Shown in pieces: positions 8,882 through 17,221 of a stretch of DNA of 64,000 nt (position 1 is its first letter; the number at the start of each line of letters is the position of its first letter). Position numbers and translations under genes: made by a program. Source of the DNA: Betaproteobacteria bacterium GR16-43 (GTDB lineage Bacteria > Pseudomonadota > Gammaproteobacteria > Burkholderiales > Usitatibacteraceae); contig CP019169.1 in the NCBI GenBank assembly GCA_001953215.1, positions 1,488,001-1,552,000 on the forward strand, given 5' to 3'. The notes under the pieces are model-generated. The model ran no database searches. It saw only the letters and a list, made by a program, of their open reading frames with translations, and had not been told where the DNA came from.

Positions 8882-9506
8882 GCGAGGCGTTCGCGTCGCG
8901 GTCTTCGCCAAGGCGCCGGTGCCGGGGCAGGTGAAGACGCGCCTGTCGCTGCTGCTCGGCGCGGATGGCGCCGCGGCCCTGCATACGGGATTGGTCCGGC
9001 GTGCCCTCGCCACGGCCGTCGCGTCGCGCCTCGGCCCGGTCGAACTCTGGTGCACGCCGGACGAGACGCATCCCTTCTTCGAACGCTGTGCCGCGGAGTA
9101 CGGCCTCGTGCTCCAGCGACAAGTCGGCGAGGAACTCGGCGCGCGCATGCGATCCGCCTTCGAGCACGGCCTCGCCGCGGGGGACGGCGTGGTGCTGATC
9201 GGCAGCGATTGCCCGGTACTCGAACCCGGCGACCTTCGCGCCGCGGCGACGGCGATCGAAAGCCACGTGGCCGCGCTCGCTCCCGCGGAAGACGGTGGCT
9301 ACGTGCTCGTGGCCCTTTCGCGCGCCGTGCCCGAACTCTTCAGCGACATCGCGTGGGGCACGGCCGAGGTAATGGGCCGCACGCGCAACCGGTTGGCCCA
9401 GCTCGGCATCGCATGGAAAGAGCTGCCGATGCGCTGGGATGTCGATCGCCCCGAGGACTACGCGCGCCTGCAGCGCGAGGGCTTGCTCGCCGGGGTGATG
9501 TCGTGA
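8862..9506 (+). CDS. glycosyltransferase, TIGR04282 / DUF2064 (arsenosugar-associated) type
   Basis: 214 residues from the ATG at 8862, which overlaps the end of the previous gene. It has the CofC/MobA-like nucleotidyl/glycosyl transferase signatures FAKAPVPGQVKTRL near the N-terminus, GSDCPVL in the middle and EDGGYVLVAL after it, ending with MRWDVDRPED. Proteins of this family are almost always adjacent to the TIGR04283 partner, as here, which strengthens the arsenosugar reading of the locus. An in-frame ATG further upstream (8823) would extend it into the partner gene and is less likely. Confidence 0.87.
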   Translation: MTAARPRRGVRVAVFAKAPVPGQVKTRLSLLLGADGAAALHTGLVRRALATAVASRLGPVELWCTPDETHPFFERCAAEYGLVLQRQVGEELGARMRSAFEHGLAAGDGVVLIGSDCPVLEPGDLRAAATAIESHVAALAPAEDGGYVLVALSRAVPELFSDIAWGTAEVMGRTRNRLAQLGIAWKELPMRWDVDRPEDYARLQREGLLAGVMS

Positions 9507-10237
9507 AGCGCGCGTTCGCCGCCGCGGTGTCGCTGCTCGCCGCCTTCGCGGGCGCGGCGACCGAGGACTCCACCATCCCGCCGTTCTCCGCGATGAAGCC
9601 CGCCGAAGGCATTCCCGCCGGTTGGCGCGAAGTGCGTCTGCCGCATTGGAAGGCACCCGACTACGCGCTCGTGGCGGACGAAGGCGCCACGGTGCTGCGG
9701 GTGCATTCGCAGGCCGCGGCCGGCTCGCTCGCCCATGCGCTCTCGATGCAGCCCGTCGAGCACACGACGCTCGCGTGGCGCTGGAAGATCGACCGCGTGG
9801 TGGAGCACGGCGACCTCGAGACCCGGGCGGGCGACGACTACGCCGCGCGCGTCTACGTGTTCTTCGACGTGCCCGATTCCGAGCTGCCTTTCGCCATGCG
9901 CGCGAAGATGAAGATCGCGCGCCTCGTCATGGGGGGCGACATTCCCGGGGCGGCGCTCTGCTACGTCTGGGACAACAAGCACAGGCCCGGCACGATGCAC
10001 GTGAACGCCTATGCATCGACGGTGCGCATGATCGTGGTGGAGAGCGGCAACGATCGCGCCGGACACTGGCTGGCGGAGTCGCGCGACATCGACCGCGATT
10101 TCAGGACGGCCTTCGCGGACCTCTGGAGCCGCCCCACGCCGCGCGTCACCGGCGTGGCGATCGGCAACGACACGGACCAGACGCACGAGAGCGTCACCGC
10201 GTGGTTCGGCGACCTTCGCCTCGAGCGCGCGCGATGA
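9503..10237 (+). CDS. DUF3047 family secreted protein
   Basis: 244 residues from a GTG overlapping the previous stop as GTGA. An N-terminal signal peptide (KRAFAAAVSLLAAFAGAA) is followed by the DUF3047 core: LAWRWKIDR, a DDYAARVYVFFD motif, LCYVWDNKHRPG and a C-terminal AIGNDTDQT region. The fold predicted for this family is a lectin- or carbohydrate-binding-like beta sandwich, which would suit a cluster that makes a glycosylated product, but no reaction is known. Translational coupling on both sides places it firmly inside the arsS operon. Confidence 0.85.
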   Translation: MKRAFAAAVSLLAAFAGAATEDSTIPPFSAMKPAEGIPAGWREVRLPHWKAPDYALVADEGATVLRVHSQAAAGSLAHALSMQPVEHTTLAWRWKIDRVVEHGDLETRAGDDYAARVYVFFDVPDSELPFAMRAKMKIARLVMGGDIPGAALCYVWDNKHRPGTMHVNAYASTVRMIVVESGNDRAGHWLAESRDIDRDFRTAFADLWSRPTPRVTGVAIGNDTDQTHESVTAWFGDLRLERAR

Positions 10238-11346
10238 AACGCCTCGTGCTTCTGGGTGGGGGTCACGCGCACCTCTCGGTGCTCGAGGACCTCGCGCTGC
10301 ATCCCGACGAGCACGTCAGCGTTTCGATCGTGACGCCGCAGCCGCAACTGCTCTACACCGGCATGCTTCCCGGCTACGTGGCGGGCCACTACTCGCTCGA
10401 GCGCTGCTCGATCGACCTGGTGCGCCTCGCGGGCCACGCGCATGCGTCCTTCATCCAGGCTTCCGCCGTGCTGGTGAATCCCGGCGTGCGCGAAGTGATC
10501 TGCACGGACGGAACGGTGCTGGGCTACGACGTGCTGTCGATCAACGTCGGGTCGCAGTCACAGTCCGGCGTGAAGGGCGTCGAGCGCAACGCGCTGCTCG
10601 TGCGTCCGCTGCAGCGCTTCGTGAACAGCTGGATGCAGCTCCTCGCGCACATCAAGAACCAGGGCCTGAGCTCCATCTCCGTCGCGGGCGGCGGGGCGGG
10701 GGGCGTCGAGCTGGCGCTGGCGATCGCGCACCGCCTGCGCCGCGAGCTGGATTCGCACGCGCCGCACGTCCGCTTGATCACGGATTCCCCGGTGCTGTTG
10801 CCTTCGTTTCCCGAAGGCGTGCGCGAGCGGATCCTGCGCAACCTGCGCCGCTACGAGATCGGCGTGCACGCGGGCAGCGGTGTGGCCGAGGTCGGCCTGG
10901 GCTTCCTGCGCCTGGAGAGCGGGCTCGAGTTCGAGTCAGGCGCCACGGTCTGGGCCGCCGGCGTGGGAGCGCCCGCGATGTTTCGCGAGTCGGGGCTCGC
11001 GACCGATGCCGCCGGGTTCCTCGCGATCGACGACTACCTGCAGTCGACGGCGAGCCCCGGCATCTTCGCCGCGGGCGATTGCGCGACGCAGGTGAACGAC
11101 CCTCGCCCGAAGGCCGGTGTGTTCGCGGTGCGGGCGGGGCCGGTGCTCGCGGGCAATTTGCGAGCAGCCCTCGCGGGCACGCCGCTGAAGCCGTTCCGGC
11201 CGCGCCGCAACTTCCTCACGCTCATCTCCGCCGGCCGCAAGCACGCGATCGGCGGCTACGGCTCGTTCGGATGGGAAGGCGGGTGGACCTGGGGCTGGAA
11301 GGACCGGATCGACCGGCGTTTCGTGGACCGGTTCACGGCCACCTGA
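10234..11346 (+). CDS. FAD/NAD-dependent oxidoreductase of the SelD-N-terminal type
   Basis: 370 residues starting at an ATG that overlaps the DUF3047 stop. VLLGGGHAHLSVLEDL at the N-terminus is the FAD motif of the pyridine nucleotide-disulfide oxidoreductases found alone or fused in front of selenide, water dikinase. A second nucleotide site, VAGGGAGGVELAL, lies near residue 155, and GIFAAGDCA with a TQVNDPRPKAGVFAVRAGP segment closes the FAD site. No redox-active CxxxxC is present, so it is NDH-2-like rather than a disulfide reductase. It is the last gene of the plus-strand cluster. Its company with ArsS, whose relatives can be selenoproteins, is suggestive. Confidence 0.85.
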   Translation: MKRLVLLGGGHAHLSVLEDLALHPDEHVSVSIVTPQPQLLYTGMLPGYVAGHYSLERCSIDLVRLAGHAHASFIQASAVLVNPGVREVICTDGTVLGYDVLSINVGSQSQSGVKGVERNALLVRPLQRFVNSWMQLLAHIKNQGLSSISVAGGGAGGVELALAIAHRLRRELDSHAPHVRLITDSPVLLPSFPEGVRERILRNLRRYEIGVHAGSGVAEVGLGFLRLESGLEFESGATVWAAGVGAPAMFRESGLATDAAGFLAIDDYLQSTASPGIFAAGDCATQVNDPRPKAGVFAVRAGPVLAGNLRAALAGTPLKPFRPRRNFLTLISAGRKHAIGGYGSFGWEGGWTWGWKDRIDRRFVDRFTAT

Positions 11347-11350
11347 AACG

Positions 11351-11593
11351 TCAGGGGTTGCCGGTGCGCGAAGGCAGTTGGCCGATGCGGCCCTGCTCGC
11401 GCTCGAGCTGCTCGCGCGACATGGTCGTCACGCCGGAGTTGGCTTCGGGGCGGCGCGGAACGCGGCTGCCCGTCGTGTATTCCTTGTCATACGCCGAGAC
11501 ACGCTTCTCGGTCGTGGCGTTTTCGGGGGCGTCGGTCGTGGCGCAGCCCGCGGCCGCGAGGGCGAGGGTAGCGATGGCGATCAGCTTGCGCAT
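11351..11593 (-). CDS. small lipoprotein, unknown function
   Basis: 80 residues: a short hydrophobic signal ending in AAAGC at residues 14-18, a type II (lipoprotein) cleavage site, then a polar, probably disordered tail. It lies 38 bases downstream of the CorC/CNNM gene on the same strand and converges with the FAD oxidoreductase gene. Nothing in the sequence indicates a specific function. Confidence 0.65.
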   Translation of the reverse strand: MRKLIAIATLALAAAGCATTDAPENATTEKRVSAYDKEYTTGSRVPRRPEANSGVTTMSREQLEREQGRIGQLPSRTGNP

Positions 11594-11631
11594 GGGTTCT
11601 GTCCTTGTTGAAATCAGTTCAAATATTAGCA

Positions 11632-12927
11632 TCATGCAGCCTGCTCTTCGCTGTCCAGCTCGGTCACTCGCGGAAGGATGCGGACCACTTTCACCATCCG
11701 GTTCTGCACCTGGATCACTTCCATCGGGTATCCCGCGATGCGCGTGTGCGTGCCGGGCTCGGGAATGTCCTCGAGCTCCTCGAGCACGATGCCGTTCACC
11801 GTCTTGGGGCCATCGAGCGGGAAATCGAAACCGGCCTTGCGGTTCAGCACGCGCAACGGGCAGGCGCCGTCGGCGATCACGGTGCCGTCGGCTTCGCGCG
11901 AGTAGAGCCGGCCGGCCATCGGCGACTGGCTGGTGAACTCGCCCACGATCTCCTCGAGGATGTCCTGCAGCGTGCAGAGGCCGAGGATCTCGCCGTACTC
12001 GTCGACCACGAGCGCCACGTGGCGGAGGCGATCCTGGAAATTCTGCAGCTGGTCGAGCAGCGGCGTGCCCTCGGGCACGAAGTAGGGCTCGCGCAGGATC
12101 GCGACGATCTCGTCCTTCGTGAGCGCACCCTTGCGCGACGCGTTGAGGAACTTGCGCACGTGCAGGATGCCGACCACCTTGTCGAGGCTGCCCTCGTAGA
12201 CCACGAGGCGCGTGTGGTGCGAGGTCGACACGCGCGTGTTGATCTCGTCGATGTCGTGGGCGATGTCGATCGACTCGATGTGCGTCCTCGGCGTCATCGT
12301 GTCGTCGATCGTCATGTCCTCCAGCTCGAAGAGGTTGAGGAAGATCGACTGGTGCTTCTTCGGGATGAACTTCCCGCCCTCGAGCACGAGCGTGCGCAAC
12401 TCCCCCATCGAAAGCGGCTGCGCATCCTCGCCCACCTGCTTGATGCGCAGGATCGCGAGGATGCCGCGCACGAGGAGGTTGATCAGGTACATGAACGGCT
12501 TCGTGACGCGCAGCAGCGGCGTGAGCAGGTACGACGCGCCCAGCGCGATCGGCTCGGAGTAGGTCGCGCCCAGCACCTTGGGCAGGATCTCCGCGAAGAC
12601 GAGGATGGCGAACGAGGCGGCACCGGTGGCGATGGCCAGCGTGAACTCGCCCTCGCCCAGCAGCCTTCGCGCGATCTCCGCCACGAGGATGGTGGTGGCC
12701 GCGTTGATCACCGTGTTGCCGGCGAGGATGAAGGCCAGCAGCTCGTCGGTCCTCGCGAGCAGCGCCTGGGCCATGCGCGCCCCGCGGCTGCCCTCGCGCA
12801 CGAGGTGGCGCAGGCGATAGCGGTTCAGCGCCATCATGCAGGTCTCGGACATCGAGAAGAAGCCCGAGCACGCGAGCATCACGGCCAGCGTGACGAACAG
12901 CCACTGGAGCGGGATGTCGTCGGTCAA
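11632..12927 (-). CDS. CNNM/CorC (HlyC/CorC, DUF21-CBS) transporter
   Basis: 431 residues: a DUF21/CNNM membrane domain (about 1-190) with SGFFSMSETCMMALNRYRL and FAEILPK, tandem CBS domains (about 205-330; MTPRTHIE, LVVDEYGEILGLCTLQDILEEIVGE) and a C-terminal CorC_HlyC domain ending near RMVKVVRILP. Members move or sense Mg2+/Co2+ or other divalent cations. A TTG start at 12927, overlapping the upstream stop as TTGA, gives MTDDIPLQWL, matching the family N-terminus; the nearest ATG would cut into the first helix. It is translationally coupled to the ccsA-like gene. Confidence 0.9.
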   Translation of the reverse strand: MTDDIPLQWLFVTLAVMLACSGFFSMSETCMMALNRYRLRHLVREGSRGARMAQALLARTDELLAFILAGNTVINAATTILVAEIARRLLGEGEFTLAIATGAASFAILVFAEILPKVLGATYSEPIALGASYLLTPLLRVTKPFMYLINLLVRGILAILRIKQVGEDAQPLSMGELRTLVLEGGKFIPKKHQSIFLNLFELEDMTIDDTMTPRTHIESIDIAHDIDEINTRVSTSHHTRLVVYEGSLDKVVGILHVRKFLNASRKGALTKDEIVAILREPYFVPEGTPLLDQLQNFQDRLRHVALVVDEYGEILGLCTLQDILEEIVGEFTSQSPMAGRLYSREADGTVIADGACPLRVLNRKAGFDFPLDGPKTVNGIVLEELEDIPEPGTHTRIAGYPMEVIQVQNRMVKVVRILPRVTELDSEEQAA

Positions 12928-13751
12928 CGCTTGAGGATGATTTCGAGGACGAACTTGCTGCCCACGTAGGCGAGCAGCAGCATGAAGAAGCCCGCGAGCG
13001 TCCAGCGCACCGCGGTCTTGCCGCGCCAGCCGCGCAGGTGGTGGCCGGCGAGCAGCCCTCCGAAGATGAGCCAGGAGAGCATCGCGAAGACGTTCTTGTG
13101 CGAGAACGCGAACGGCTTGCCGAACAGCAGCTCGGAGAAGAACACGCCGGTGACGACCGTGAGCGTGAGCAGGATGAAGGCGGCGAGCAGGATGCGGAAG
13201 AGCAGCGCCTCCATCTCCATCAGCGGCGGCAGCGCCTTCAGGAACGGCGGGAGCACGCCGCGATGCAGCCACTTCTCCTCGGCCAGCATCACGAGCGCGT
13301 GCAGCGTGGCCACGATCACCAGCGCATACGCGAGCATGGCGATGGCGAAGTGCATGGTGAAGAGCGGCTCCGCGGTGTAGGTCACCACGTGGCGCGACGG
13401 CACCACGCCCTGCAGCACCACCGCCACGAGCGCGATCGGCGCCATGAGCCCCTGCATCGGCGACAGGCTGCGGTACGCGAGGCCCGCGAGCCAGTAGATC
13501 AGCGCGGTGAGCCAGACGAGGAGCGAAACGGCGTTCGCCACGCCGAGGTTCAGGCCTTCGGAGACGACGATGCCGCGGTACAGGAGCATCGCGTGCAGCA
13601 CGAGCGCGACCGGGACCAGGAGGTTCTCGATGCGCACGTCCGGGCCGTGCGCGGGGCCCGCCGCGACCGCCGGGCGCGCGGCCCGCCAGGCGAGGCCGGC
13701 GAGCGCGAGCCAGAGGCCCGCGGTGCTAAGATAAAGCAGCAAATCAGGCAT
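12924..13751 (-). CDS. CcsA/YpjD-like cytochrome c assembly family membrane protein
   Basis: 275-residue polytopic protein with eight or so hydrophobic segments. The VVTYTAEPLFTMHFAIAMLAYA stretch and the HKNVFAMLSWLIFGGLLAGHHLRGW region hold the conserved His residues of the cytochrome c assembly (CcsA/HemX/YpjD) family. Single-gene versions beside ffh are the YpjD type, of uncertain role. It is divergent from ffh with only 45 bp between start codons, so the two genes share a control region. Confidence 0.87.
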   Translation of the reverse strand: MPDLLLYLSTAGLWLALAGLAWRAARPAVAAGPAHGPDVRIENLLVPVALVLHAMLLYRGIVVSEGLNLGVANAVSLLVWLTALIYWLAGLAYRSLSPMQGLMAPIALVAVVLQGVVPSRHVVTYTAEPLFTMHFAIAMLAYALVIVATLHALVMLAEEKWLHRGVLPPFLKALPPLMEMEALLFRILLAAFILLTLTVVTGVFFSELLFGKPFAFSHKNVFAMLSWLIFGGLLAGHHLRGWRGKTAVRWTLAGFFMLLLAYVGSKFVLEIILKR

Positions 13752-13796
13752 ATCCGTGGTCGTTCGACCGAATCCATTCCAGTTTACCCGTTCCCC

Positions 13797-15149
13797 ATGC
13801 TCGACGCCCTGACGCAACGCCTTTCCTCCGTCGTGAAGACGCTGCGCGGGCACGCGCGCCTCACCGACGACAACATCACGGAAGCCCTGCGCGAAGTGCG
13901 CCTGGCACTGCTCGACGCGGACGCCGGTCTCCCGGTGGTGAAGGACTTCGTCGCGCGCGTGAAGGAGAAGGCGCTCGGCCAGGAAGTCGTGGGCAGCCTC
14001 ACGCCGGGCCAGGCGCTGGTGGGCGTGGTGCACCAGGAGCTGGTCGCGCTCATGGGTGGCGCCGGCGAAGGCCTGAACCTCGCCGCGCAGCCGCCCGCCG
14101 TCGTGCTGCTCGCGGGCCTGCAGGGCGCGGGCAAGACCACGAGCGCGGGCAAGCTCGCGCGCCTGCTCAAGAAGACCACGAAGAAGAAGGTGCTGCTGGT
14201 CTCCACCGACGTCTACCGACCCGCGGCCATCGACCAGCTCGCCACGCTCGCGAAGAGCCTCGAAGTCGAGCTCTTCCCGTCGGACCCGTCGCAGAAACCC
14301 GTCGAGATCGCGGCCAACGCGCTCGACTGGGCGAAGAAGCACTACTACGACGTGCTGATCGTCGACACGGCGGGGCGCCTCGCGATCGACGAAGCGATGA
14401 TGGCCGAGGTGCGCGCGATCCACGCGGCGGTGAAGCCGGTCGAGACGCTCTTCGTCGTCGACGCGATGCAGGGCCAGGACGCGGTGAACGTCGCGAAGGC
14501 TTTCTCCGAGGCCCTGCCGCTCACCGGCGTGGTGCTCACCAAGCTGGACGGCGATTCGCGCGGCGGCGCGGCGCTCTCGGTGCGCCACGTGACCGGCAAG
14601 CCGATCAAGTTCACCGGCGTCTCCGAGAAGCTCGACGGCCTCGAGGCGTTCCACCCGGACCGCATGGCATCGCGCATCCTCGGCATGGGCGACATCCTCT
14701 CGCTCGTGGAGGACGCGCGGGCCAATGTCGACGAGAAGGAAGCGCAGAAGCTCGCGGACAAGTTCAAGAAGGGCAAGGACTTCGACCTCGACGACTTCAA
14801 GGCCCAGCTCCAGCAGATGAAGAAGATGGGCGGGGTGGCCTCGATGATGGACAAGCTGCCCGCGCAGCTCTCGCAGATGGCGTCGGCTTCGCCCGACCTG
14901 GGCGAGAAAGCGCTGCGCCGGACCGAAGGCATCATCAACTCGATGACGCCGCAGGAACGCAGGAAGCCCGAGCTGCTCAAGGCTTCGCGCAAGCGCCGCA
15001 TCGCCGCGGGCGCGGGCGTGCCGGTGCAGGAAGTGAACCAGCTGTTGAACAAGTTCGAGCAGATGCAGAAGATGATGAAGATGATGCGCAGCGGCGGTCT
15101 CGCGAAGATGATGCGCAACATGAAGGGCATGCTGCCGGGCATGCGGTAG
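13797..15149 (+). CDS. ffh: signal recognition particle protein Ffh
   Basis: 450-residue GTPase that binds 4.5S RNA and delivers nascent membrane proteins to FtsY. The N domain is followed by the G domain: P-loop GLQGAGKTT at about 107-115, DTAGR at about 189 and TKLDGDSRGG near 248. The M domain from about 330 is Met-rich (QMKKMGG, EQMQKMMKMM) and contains the RNA-binding SRKRRIAAGAG helix. Length is normal. The 4.5S RNA gene was not seen in the window. Confidence 0.98.
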   Translation: MLDALTQRLSSVVKTLRGHARLTDDNITEALREVRLALLDADAGLPVVKDFVARVKEKALGQEVVGSLTPGQALVGVVHQELVALMGGAGEGLNLAAQPPAVVLLAGLQGAGKTTSAGKLARLLKKTTKKKVLLVSTDVYRPAAIDQLATLAKSLEVELFPSDPSQKPVEIAANALDWAKKHYYDVLIVDTAGRLAIDEAMMAEVRAIHAAVKPVETLFVVDAMQGQDAVNVAKAFSEALPLTGVVLTKLDGDSRGGAALSVRHVTGKPIKFTGVSEKLDGLEAFHPDRMASRILGMGDILSLVEDARANVDEKEAQKLADKFKKGKDFDLDDFKAQLQQMKKMGGVASMMDKLPAQLSQMASASPDLGEKALRRTEGIINSMTPQERRKPELLKASRKRRIAAGAGVPVQEVNQLLNKFEQMQKMMKMMRSGGLAKMMRNMKGMLPGMR

Positions 15150-15175
15150 GCCTCGACCGAGCCCAGGGAGGGCCC

Positions 15176-15751
15176 ATGACGAACGACGAGAAGCACACCT
15201 GTCCGCGCGACCAGTCCACGCTCGAGTGGCACGACCGGCGCGGTTTCGGCTGCCACCAGTGCGGCCAATGCTCCGGGCTCTTCATCAAGCAGGCCACGTT
15301 CACCGGCGTGCTCGGGCAATCGCTCGGCAAGTCGCAGTCGCTCTCGACGCTGCCGAAGGGCGACGTCGCGTGCGCCTTCTGCTCGGAGCCGATGCTGCGG
15401 CTCATCCACAAGGGCGTGGAGATCGACATCTGCCGCTTCTGCCGCGCCTTCTGGCTCGACGGCGGCGAATGGGAGCGGATCGCGAAGCCGGGCGCGCCTG
15501 CCGGGTCGAAGGGCTCGGCCGGCCGGCGTGCCGCATTGCTGGCGGGGGCCGCGGCCGGTGGCGTCGCGCTCGGCGCCGTTGCGGCCGAAGGCGGTGCCAT
15601 GGAGCGGGTGCAGCAGGTGCAGCAGGCGGTGCAGGCGGACGGGGGCGGCTTCCTGGGGGAGATCGTCGGTTCCGTGGCTTCGGAAGCGGGCGACGTGGTG
15701 ATCCAGGTCGTCTTCGAGTTCATCGGGGAAGCGATCGGCTCGCTCTTCTAG
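15176..15751 (+). CDS. zinc-ribbon (zf-TFIIB) protein with C-terminal hydrophobic tail
   Basis: 191 residues with two Cys knuckles: CPRDQ...CHQCGQCSGLF at 9-36 and CAFCSEPM...CRFCRAFWLDGGEWE at 64-97. The second is a textbook zf-TFIIB (DUF) ribbon with the LDGGEWE ending. The C-terminal 90 residues are Ala/Gly-rich with a possible membrane helix (AALLAGAAAGGVALGAVAA). Such proteins are common and functionally uncharacterised. It follows ffh by 26 bases. Confidence 0.75.
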   Translation: MTNDEKHTCPRDQSTLEWHDRRGFGCHQCGQCSGLFIKQATFTGVLGQSLGKSQSLSTLPKGDVACAFCSEPMLRLIHKGVEIDICRFCRAFWLDGGEWERIAKPGAPAGSKGSAGRRAALLAGAAAGGVALGAVAAEGGAMERVQQVQQAVQADGGGFLGEIVGSVASEAGDVVIQVVFEFIGEAIGSLF

Positions 15752-15752
15752 G

Positions 15753-17147
15753 ATGAAGACCCCGATTTCGATCGCCCTGGTGGTTTTCGCGCTGGGCTTG
15801 CCCGCGGCATCCGCGCAATCTCTCTCGCCGCACCAGCAGCTCACGCGTGACATCTATCGGGAGCTGGTCGAAATTCGCACGGTGCATCCCGACGGCGACA
15901 ACACCGCCGCGGCGCGGGCCATGGCCCGCCGACTTCTCGAGGCGGGATTCGACGCGAAGGACGTGGAGGTCCTCGAGCCGCATCCGCTCAAGGGCAACGT
16001 CGTTGTCCGCCTTCGCGGCACGGGCGAGCTGAAGCCGCTGTTGCTGCTCGCGCACCTCGACGTGGTCGAGGCGAAGGCCGAGGACTGGTCCGACGGCCTG
16101 GACCCGTTCAAGTTCACCGAGCGCGACGGCTTCTACTACGGCCGGGGCGTGATCGACGACAAGGCGATGGCGGCGATCTTCGTCGCGAACCTCATCAAGG
16201 CGAAGCGCGAGGGCTGGCAGCCGAAGCGCGACGTGATCGTGGCGCTCACCGCCGACGAGGAAACCGGCGGCCACAACGGCGTGGCCTGGCTGCTGAAGAA
16301 CCGGCGCGAACTGGTCGATGCCGCCGTGGCGCTGAACGAAGGCGGCGGGGGCCAGTACCGCAAGGGCAAGCCCCACGTGCAGAGCGTGCAGGTGAGCGAG
16401 AAGATGTACCTCTCGTTCGATTTCGAGGCGACGCATCCCGGCGGCCACAGCTCGCAGCCCGGCCGCGAGAACGCGATCTACGACGTGGCGGCCGCGCTGG
16501 AGCGGCTCTCGCACTTCGACCTTCCCGCGCGTCCCAACGAGGCGATGCGCGCGATGGCCGCCCAGCTGGTGGAAGTGGAGACGGGCGAGATGGCGAAGGC
16601 CCTGGCGGCCGTCGCGGCGAATCGCGCGACGAACGAGGACTACCGCGTGCTCTCGCGCAGCGCGCGCTACAACTCGCAGCTGCGCACGACGTGCGTGGCC
16701 ACGCGCATCGAGGGCGGCCACGCGGACAACGCGTTGCCGCAGCGCGCGAAGGCCACCGTGAACTGCCGCATCCTGCCGGGTGACGACCCCGACTTCATCG
16801 GCTCCGAACTGCAGCGCGTCGCCGGGGATCGCGTGAAGGTTTCGCCCCGCGGCAGCGCGCGCAAGAGCGAGCCGACCGATTCGCAATCGCCGTTCATGAA
16901 GACGATCGAGCGTCTCTCGGTCGCGATGTGGCCCGGGGTGACGGTCGTGCCCGTCATGGGCACGGGTGCCACCGACGGCTCGAGGCTTCGCAACGTCGGC
17001 ATCCCCGTCTACGGGGTCTCGGGACTTTTCGTGGAATCGGGGGAGAATCGGCTCCATGGGCGCGACGAGCGCATCTCCGTGAAGGCGTTCTACGAGGGCG
17101 CCGAGTTCCTGGACCGGCTGGTGAGGGCGTTGGGCAACGGGGAGTAG
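15753..17147 (+). CDS. secreted M20 family metallopeptidase
   Basis: 464 residues with a signal peptide ending in AASA-Q. M20 zinc-site motifs are in order: LLLAHLDVVE (first metal His and Asp), YGRGVIDDKA (bridging Asp), ALTADEETGG (catalytic Glu pair) and ALNEGGGG, with the final metal ligand region GTGATDGSRL toward the C-terminus. The interposed dimerisation domain (HPGGHSSQPGREN onward) is present, so it looks active. Likely a periplasmic di- or aminoacyl peptidase; substrate undetermined. Confidence 0.9.
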   Translation: MKTPISIALVVFALGLPAASAQSLSPHQQLTRDIYRELVEIRTVHPDGDNTAAARAMARRLLEAGFDAKDVEVLEPHPLKGNVVVRLRGTGELKPLLLLAHLDVVEAKAEDWSDGLDPFKFTERDGFYYGRGVIDDKAMAAIFVANLIKAKREGWQPKRDVIVALTADEETGGHNGVAWLLKNRRELVDAAVALNEGGGGQYRKGKPHVQSVQVSEKMYLSFDFEATHPGGHSSQPGRENAIYDVAAALERLSHFDLPARPNEAMRAMAAQLVEVETGEMAKALAAVAANRATNEDYRVLSRSARYNSQLRTTCVATRIEGGHADNALPQRAKATVNCRILPGDDPDFIGSELQRVAGDRVKVSPRGSARKSEPTDSQSPFMKTIERLSVAMWPGVTVVPVMGTGATDGSRLRNVGIPVYGVSGLFVESGENRLHGRDERISVKAFYEGAEFLDRLVRALGNGE

Positions 17148-17221
17148 GACCCAAGAGCGGGCCGACAAACGCGCGAGCGGGCCGCCAGAAAAAACGAAGC
17201 GCAAGTGACAGGAGGCAGCAC

